64,000 bases of DNA from Sapria himalayana (lineage: Eukaryota > Streptophyta > Magnoliopsida > Malpighiales > Rafflesiaceae): positions 202,502 through 266,501 of the forward strand of contig JAREIK010000506.1 of the NCBI GenBank assembly GCA_029783825.1, written 5' to 3'. Shown here piece by piece: positions 58,801 through 64,000 of this stretch (within the stretch, counting starts at the first letter, position 1; each line of letters starts with the position of its first letter). The notes beneath the pieces are model-generated. The model was not told the DNA's origin, ran no database searches, and saw only the letters and a program-made list of their open reading frames with translations. The position numbers and the translations under genes were made by a program.

Positions 58801-60056
58801 TATGAGTGTTGGAGTGTACCTAAACAAATACATCTTTATCATATCATAAAAAATTATTAGGAATTTAAAAAAAAATTTATATATCCTAGTGTAAATCATC
58901 AATAATAAGTTTATTACTCTTATAATTGATATAGTTCAAATATCACATATTGGTAGCCAACACTTAACTCTAATAATAAGTAGATATAATTCCAATGATA
59001 TATGACATCTATTTAAAATTTTTTAGGCTTATTAATAAACATAGAATATGAAAGTCTTATTAACTCCTAGTTATTCTATGGTATTTTAGTGAATTTTTTA
59101 TTTTTCTAATATAATACAAATAACTTTTTTTTCTTGCTTACCCTGTTAGGTTAATTACATGACATATGTATATAATATGAAAAATACAAGCTAAGTACTC
59201 ATTTCTAATAGTTCTAAAATATATATTAATGGTGATATAATTATTTGTAAATTTTTCAAATATAATACAAAAAAAATATTTTGAATGTCATATTTGCTAA
59301 AATTATCATCAAACACTCAAATATAGAGGGGTCATCATGAGAATGGAAGATTTCAATTTTTTTTTTTAAAAAAAATACAAAGTTATCACTTAGAATCGAC
59401 ATAGTAGGTAGTGAGATATGCGAATAAATTCTCATCATAACATGTCGAATTATCAAATTTCATAGACACCACTCAATTATGTTTCATGAGTTAATTAATT
59501 ACTGCTTATTTTTATAATTTAAAATGTTTTGTTATATTATTTCTACTATTTGACATATGAATTCTATGATAATTCGGCTAAAAGTAAGTTTATAATATAT
59601 TAGCTACATTAATAGAGTAGAACAAAGAGAGAACTTGGCCTTGACCTTGGACTCTTTGGTTAGTTTGTCATTATTATCTATTTATATGTCTAATTTATTT
59701 TCATTAATTTATTATTTATTATTTTTATGTATGATGTAAATAGGAGGATAAAAGTAAATTTTAATTTTTTAATTATTTTGTAAATTCATTCATCAATATA
59801 AAAATTACTAAAATATATTAAGTAATTCAAACATACTATAATCACAATGTGTACTTTAAATTTATGTGTGCAACAAATACTTTGGATGTTTCAACTTCCA
59901 CCTTGTATGTTTGTGCCTAGAAATCATAGCTCATCATAAAACTTAGACTAGTCATCCACCCAATTAAAAATATAAATTTATTTAAAAATATTGGCACATA
60001 TAGGGCACAATATTATTTTTAGAGTGAGGAGAGGAGTTAAGCTTACAAATTAACAA

Positions 60057-60058
<2 letters not shown>

Positions 60059-60118
<60 letters not shown>
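60059..60118. repeat. (AT)n microsatellite, about 29 units
   Basis: Uninterrupted AT run of about 58-60 bp inside the hAT-like insertion. A likely slippage and palindrome-forming site. Confidence 0.95.
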
Positions 60119-60120
<2 letters not shown>

Positions 60121-60539
60121 ATAAGGTACTCATATAAGTTTTTCTATTAAAAAAATATATTTTATTATTAGTTGTTAAAAAAAATTCAACCCCATCGAAT
60201 TTCTACAAATATCCAAATTTTAATTAAAAGCTTTTTATTATTATTGACAAGATAGCAACAAATGATATCATGTTGGTTGCTACTTAATGCCTAGAATAGG
60301 AAAAAATACATAAGAATCTATTAAAAAAATAGATGCTTGTTTTTAAAACAAAGTCATGCCATGGAGTGTGCTTGGTAGAGAATGAGGAATGCTTGGCCTC
60401 GTCCTAGCACATCACAAGTTGTGCCATGAGCTGACATGACTAAGGTCCAATTGTAGCTATGTACCATTTTTTGATATGCCTAAGATGGGTGAATTTAACC
60501 ATGCCTAGGCTACCCTACCCACATGATACCTTTAGATAG

Positions 60540-60800
60540 AACCATATATATTTCATGAAGTGATCAACAAAGATTATATAATATTAGTACCCAATAATTG
60601 AAGAAATAGAAGTATGGACATCATAATAAATAAGGGATCAACAATAACCACATTAACATGTGACTCTCATGATAAATGTCAAATTCTTAGAAAAATATTA
60701 TATTAAATGCCAATATCAATTAATGGTTAGTTCTTGTAAGACATATATAATAGATTAGCTTATAAAAGTATTCATGCTTTAGGCTTCATAAGTACCATTC
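60540..60800 (-). pseudogene. Copia integrase N-terminal part, part 2
   Basis: At about 60600-60545 the minus strand reads YYIIFVDHFMKYIWF, the start of the copia integrase catalytic core (YYVIFVDDFSRYTW). Upstream DVHTSISSIIGY fits the DVWGP......GY region. The rest toward 60800 is too decayed to assign surely. The continuation is at 57455 on the other side of the hAT-like insertion. Confidence 0.75.
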
Positions 60801-61269
60801 TCACATAATTATCATACTTGAATATTAAGTTTTGATATATTGTCTTGACTCACATATTATAGTCGAAAGGGTTATTGCTTCTTTCCTACTATTATATGTG
60901 AGTTTACTTTATGGCTTACCTATCAATATCTATCTCCATAGCATGAACAAACCTACCAATAGTAAAACTATAATTTTGATTCTACATAAACACAATATCT
61001 CCATCAATATCCAAACCATAATAAATCATAAGCATAAAATTTATTCATTAAGCATCTATCACATATATTCAAATACAATGACCTTATAGCTCAATTTAGC
61101 TTCATATTAAGGTAGAATTCACATGAGATAATTGGAGATACGTCTGATGAAATTTTATGTTCCTAATGAATTTCTCAAGGGTGTATAGGAATCAAATCTT
61201 AAATAAATAATACTTGATCATACACTTCAGATTTATCTATGGGGAAAGTCAAAATTTGTGTACCCATTA
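60801..61269. other. No recognised gene
   Basis: AT-rich. It may include further copia pre-integrase or gag DNA, but no motif is clear. Confidence 0.3.
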
Positions 61270-64000
61270 AGGTTTATGCTTGTGCTTTGTATTTTTCCTT
61301 TACTTATGAATTTCTGCTTGGTTTGGGAAAAATTTAGCTTCTAAAATTCTATCTTTCATCTCTTTTCTCATATCCTAAAAACTCCTTTTGAAATTCATAA
61401 TTTTTTTTATACATGAACTACTAGGTGCGAAATTTATGTCAAAAGCCATGACTTTTTAGGAATCAATCATGGTTTTGGTTTCTTTCAAACTTTATAATAT
61501 ATTGACATTAAGAAAGTCATGACCTTTTTTTTGTAGCATTAAATTTTTTTTTATTGCATTAGATAGCAATGGTGCTAAGAATAACCATGACTACATATTT
61601 TTTCTATGAAACATAAAGTAACAAAACTGAGAATGTGTCACAATTTTGGTCTATATCTTGCATTAGATAGCTATGGTGTTGAGAATGGTTATGCCTACAA
61701 ATTTTTCCTCTATCACATTAAACTAGGATATTGGAAATGATGGTAACTTGTGCATTTAGCCTCTATAATCAAAAGTCATAGTTTTGGAAATAAGCCACAA
61801 TTTTGGCCATTTTCAAGAGTAGAGAGATGTGACCATGGAAATCATCATGGCTCAAGTATTACTTTCTAGAACTTTTTTGTATCTAAAAGCTACAATACTG
61901 GGAATAGCACCATGACTTTTTTTCTTAAACTTGATGGCTCTATGATGAGATAGTTATGGTGTTAGAGGCTAGCCATGGCTTGGGGCACTAGTGAGATACT
62001 TGATTTCTATGGTATAGAATTAATATCATAGCCATACAATTATTATGAGCTAGTATTACTATGACTCTAAGAAAGTTTCACCATCAAATAGAATGTACTG
62101 TATAGTAAAATAAATATGCCAATAAAGTGGCAGAGTTGTTGCATACGTAGATTGCCACAACTATTTGTGAAGGTTTTAGCCAAGAATGAACGATAATACT
62201 ATCCTATAGCTCAACTAGATGTTATAAAGTCACAACATAAATAATATTATGATTTTATTTGACTTATGCTCTTATCTATCTTAACAATCCACCAAGTCTC
62301 TATTAAACAAAAAAAATCACAAAATTTTACTTTTATTCATTATAATTCATCAAAAACAATAATTTAGTGAAATTATTCATGTAAAGCTCATTTCTATACA
62401 AGCATATCATGATATTCAAAAAAACTAGTTTTATTTGGTATTTGACATGCCAAATAAACTCTCACACTGAAGTAATTGGTCATTTCCAAGCAATTACTCT
62501 TTTTCTATATATAAAAATTATATATTCTATCTATCCTCCATACGTATTTACTATGACTAAGTTTGGGTGTAATAATATATCTATATAGTTAGGGCTATTT
62601 TTTCATGGACATATAAATGAGTCATATATTGATGTCTGAATTCTATGACTAAATTTTGTAGGTGTAAAAGGATTTGTCTAAGTGGGTACATTTATTTAAT
62701 TACACCATATAGACTAATAAAATCTTTGGTTGCTTTTCATGCAACACAACATCCATATCTAGACCATCAAATAGTTGTTACCTCCATTGATAATCTCAGC
62801 TATATAGGTCAACTTCATTGTATAATCTCTCACTTCCACTTTCTTCCCAAGATTTCTTTTAGTATTGAATTATATTCTAGAATTTATCTATCAGTACATC
62901 CTTCTTTTCGTTCTCTTTCCTAGAATTTCATAGCTTCTTGAAATGACACTTCATATTTGTTGGATGCTATGAATTTAAGGATCATTATAACTTTTTATTG
63001 GGTTGCACTTTGAGTTTCCTTTTTGAAACTCCAAATTCATGGCTTTGACTAGTATGAAGACTTTCATTCTTGACATAAATGAGTGCTTGTTTAGTGGCTA
63101 AAAATAATTATCCCAAAATCAATGTAGCTTGTAGGTTTTCCTCCATATCGAACACCACAAAATTTGTAGAAAAAATAAATATGTTAGCCTTAACCAAAAT
63201 ATTTTCCATAATACTTATTGTTCATTTCATTAATCAATCAAATATTTATAGTGAGAGATAGGTTAGAATGATCTTGCTAAGGTTCAATCTTTGCTCTATT
63301 GACAAAGAAATCAGTTGCATTTCGATTTCATATCATATAATACCTTTCATAATTTGTGCTCCTCAATTATGCATGATATTATAAAATTTTTTGGAACTTT
63401 TAACTTCGATAAGAATTTTTATTGAATAATTACACTTTATTTCTTTATCATATTCATCATGCCAAATGAGTTGTTAACTTATAATTTATAAAAAATATTA
63501 AAAAATTTCACAAATTATTCATCCAAATTGCCCCTACTAAAGCAATAATAGATAATAAAGGTTGTGAGAAAAATTATATTTCGTATTATTTTTCATAGCA
63601 TTTGTCTTTATATTACTTTGGGTAATCTATATTCACTTTTTAAATACACTTTTTCTTCTATCACAAAAAGGTAGTTAAGTTGGGCATTCTATTATTTGGG
63701 CATCATAACCTTAAAAATTACCATTGCATTAGGAGACATGGCTTTTGAAAATTTTATGGTGGGAGTCATGACTTTTGGAAAAATTGTTGTTCTATCAGTT
63801 CTAGCATCCTTTATTTTAGATTTCTCTATATGTTTCCCCTAAAACTTATTCTTACTTCAAAGTATAATTGATAAATACTTATTGAGGCTTAATATCACTT
63901 TGTAGTTCATTAAAATGCTTCCCCTTCACCAATAATGTCAATTGTCTGATTTAATTTTTTTTACTTCTCACTGTTGCATTCATTTGCCCCAACTATGATT
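61270..64000 (-). mobile_element. Family A copy 5, runs off the window
   Basis: It parallels copy 1 in the same order: the 'catgac' array (61440-62010), the phrase 'ttttagccaagaatgaa' (62180; 'ttttagccaagaataaa' at 15784) and the phrase 'tatgactaagtttggg' (62553; 'tatgactaggtttgaa' at 16095). Then come an AAATTCATGGC-bearing zone (63030) and protease/gag-side text (63250-64000), including 'tcatgacttttggaaaaatt' (63767), near 'tgatttttggaaaagtcatg' in copy 1 (17961). No RT or integrase motif. Truncated by the window end. Confidence 0.6.
61440..62010 (-). repeat. 'catgac'-type array of copy 5
   Basis: Units include 'attagatagcaatggtgcta', 'attagatagctatggtgttg', 'gatgagatagttatggtgtt' and intervening 'aataaccatgactacat'. 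Spacing is irregular, about 75-120 bp. Same motif family as at 14870 and 20620. Confidence 0.65.

Larger units (their letters stand above)
57456..60535 (-). mobile_element. hAT-like insertion inside copia integrase
   Basis: It interrupts the copia integrase exactly between YYIIFVDHFMKYIWFY (minus strand, about 60600-60545) and the piece LFSHLAHKLDV (from about 57455). The right end on the minus strand reads TAAAGGTATCATG, close to the CAAGGTGTCAG end of the hAT relic at 32267. Both ends have GGC/GCC-rich subterminal DNA (57470-57830, 60360-60520), as hAT elements do. Flanks ATGGTTCT and ATGTTTAT could be a decayed 8-bp target duplication. About 3.1 kb. The transposase is barely recognisable. 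Confidence 0.65.

Overview
The window looks like a nuclear, repeat-rich and strongly AT-biased segment of a seed-plant genome. It holds one confidently intact gene, an intronless histone H3 (32583-32993, + strand). Almost everything else recognisable is decayed transposable-element DNA: Ty1/copia and Ty3/gypsy LTR retrotransposons, two hAT-type DNA-transposon remnants and simple or tandem repeats. The plant assignment rests on the H3.1-type residues, a plant histone type I promoter element, the AATAAA-like polyadenylation context and the retroelement lineages. I cannot name the species.

Layout. 0-5.5 kb: AT-rich with short tandem repeats, no gene seen. 5.5-8.5 kb: copia pol/gag relic (-). 9.37-9.68 kb: 31-bp minisatellite. 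10.8-14.8 kb: copia gag and LTR pieces, two tandem pieces of a gypsy LTR (family A) and copia RT/RNase H relics. 14.8-20.9 kb: a family A copy (gag, protease, internal repeats, PBS, LTR) with a solo LTR inserted in the LTR. 20.9-22.5 kb: copia LTR pieces. 22.5-26.8 kb: a complete-ended copia element with two LTRs but no gag. 27.5-31.15 kb: copia relics sharing one LTR. 31.3-32.27 kb: hAT relic. 32.4-33.2 kb: H3 gene with promoter and 3' signals. 33.2-37 kb: mostly unrecognised. 37-38.8 kb: SINE-like inverted repeat, copia relic and a long GAA-rich purine tract. 38.9-46.5 kb: three family A copies in alternating orientation. 46.5-49.0 kb: copia gag-protease-integrase with PBS and 5' LTR. 49-52.7 kb: no gene seen. 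52.7-54 kb: gypsy integrase relic and a shuffled repeat. 55.15-60.8 kb: copia pol relic split by a hAT-like insertion. 61.3-64 kb: another family A copy.

The most interesting non-gene pattern is family A. It is an Athila/Tat-like gypsy family whose copies carry gag and protease and then internal degenerate tandem repeats and a second 'catgac'-rich array. I could find no reverse transcriptase or integrase, which suggests a non-autonomous lineage. Most coding relics are broken by stops explicable as C-to-T or G-to-A transitions, as expected for long-methylated transposons. The sequence around H3 is by contrast GC- and CpG-rich. All homology calls come from motif recognition by eye; no database search was run, and boundaries without TG/CA ends or target-site duplications are approximate.
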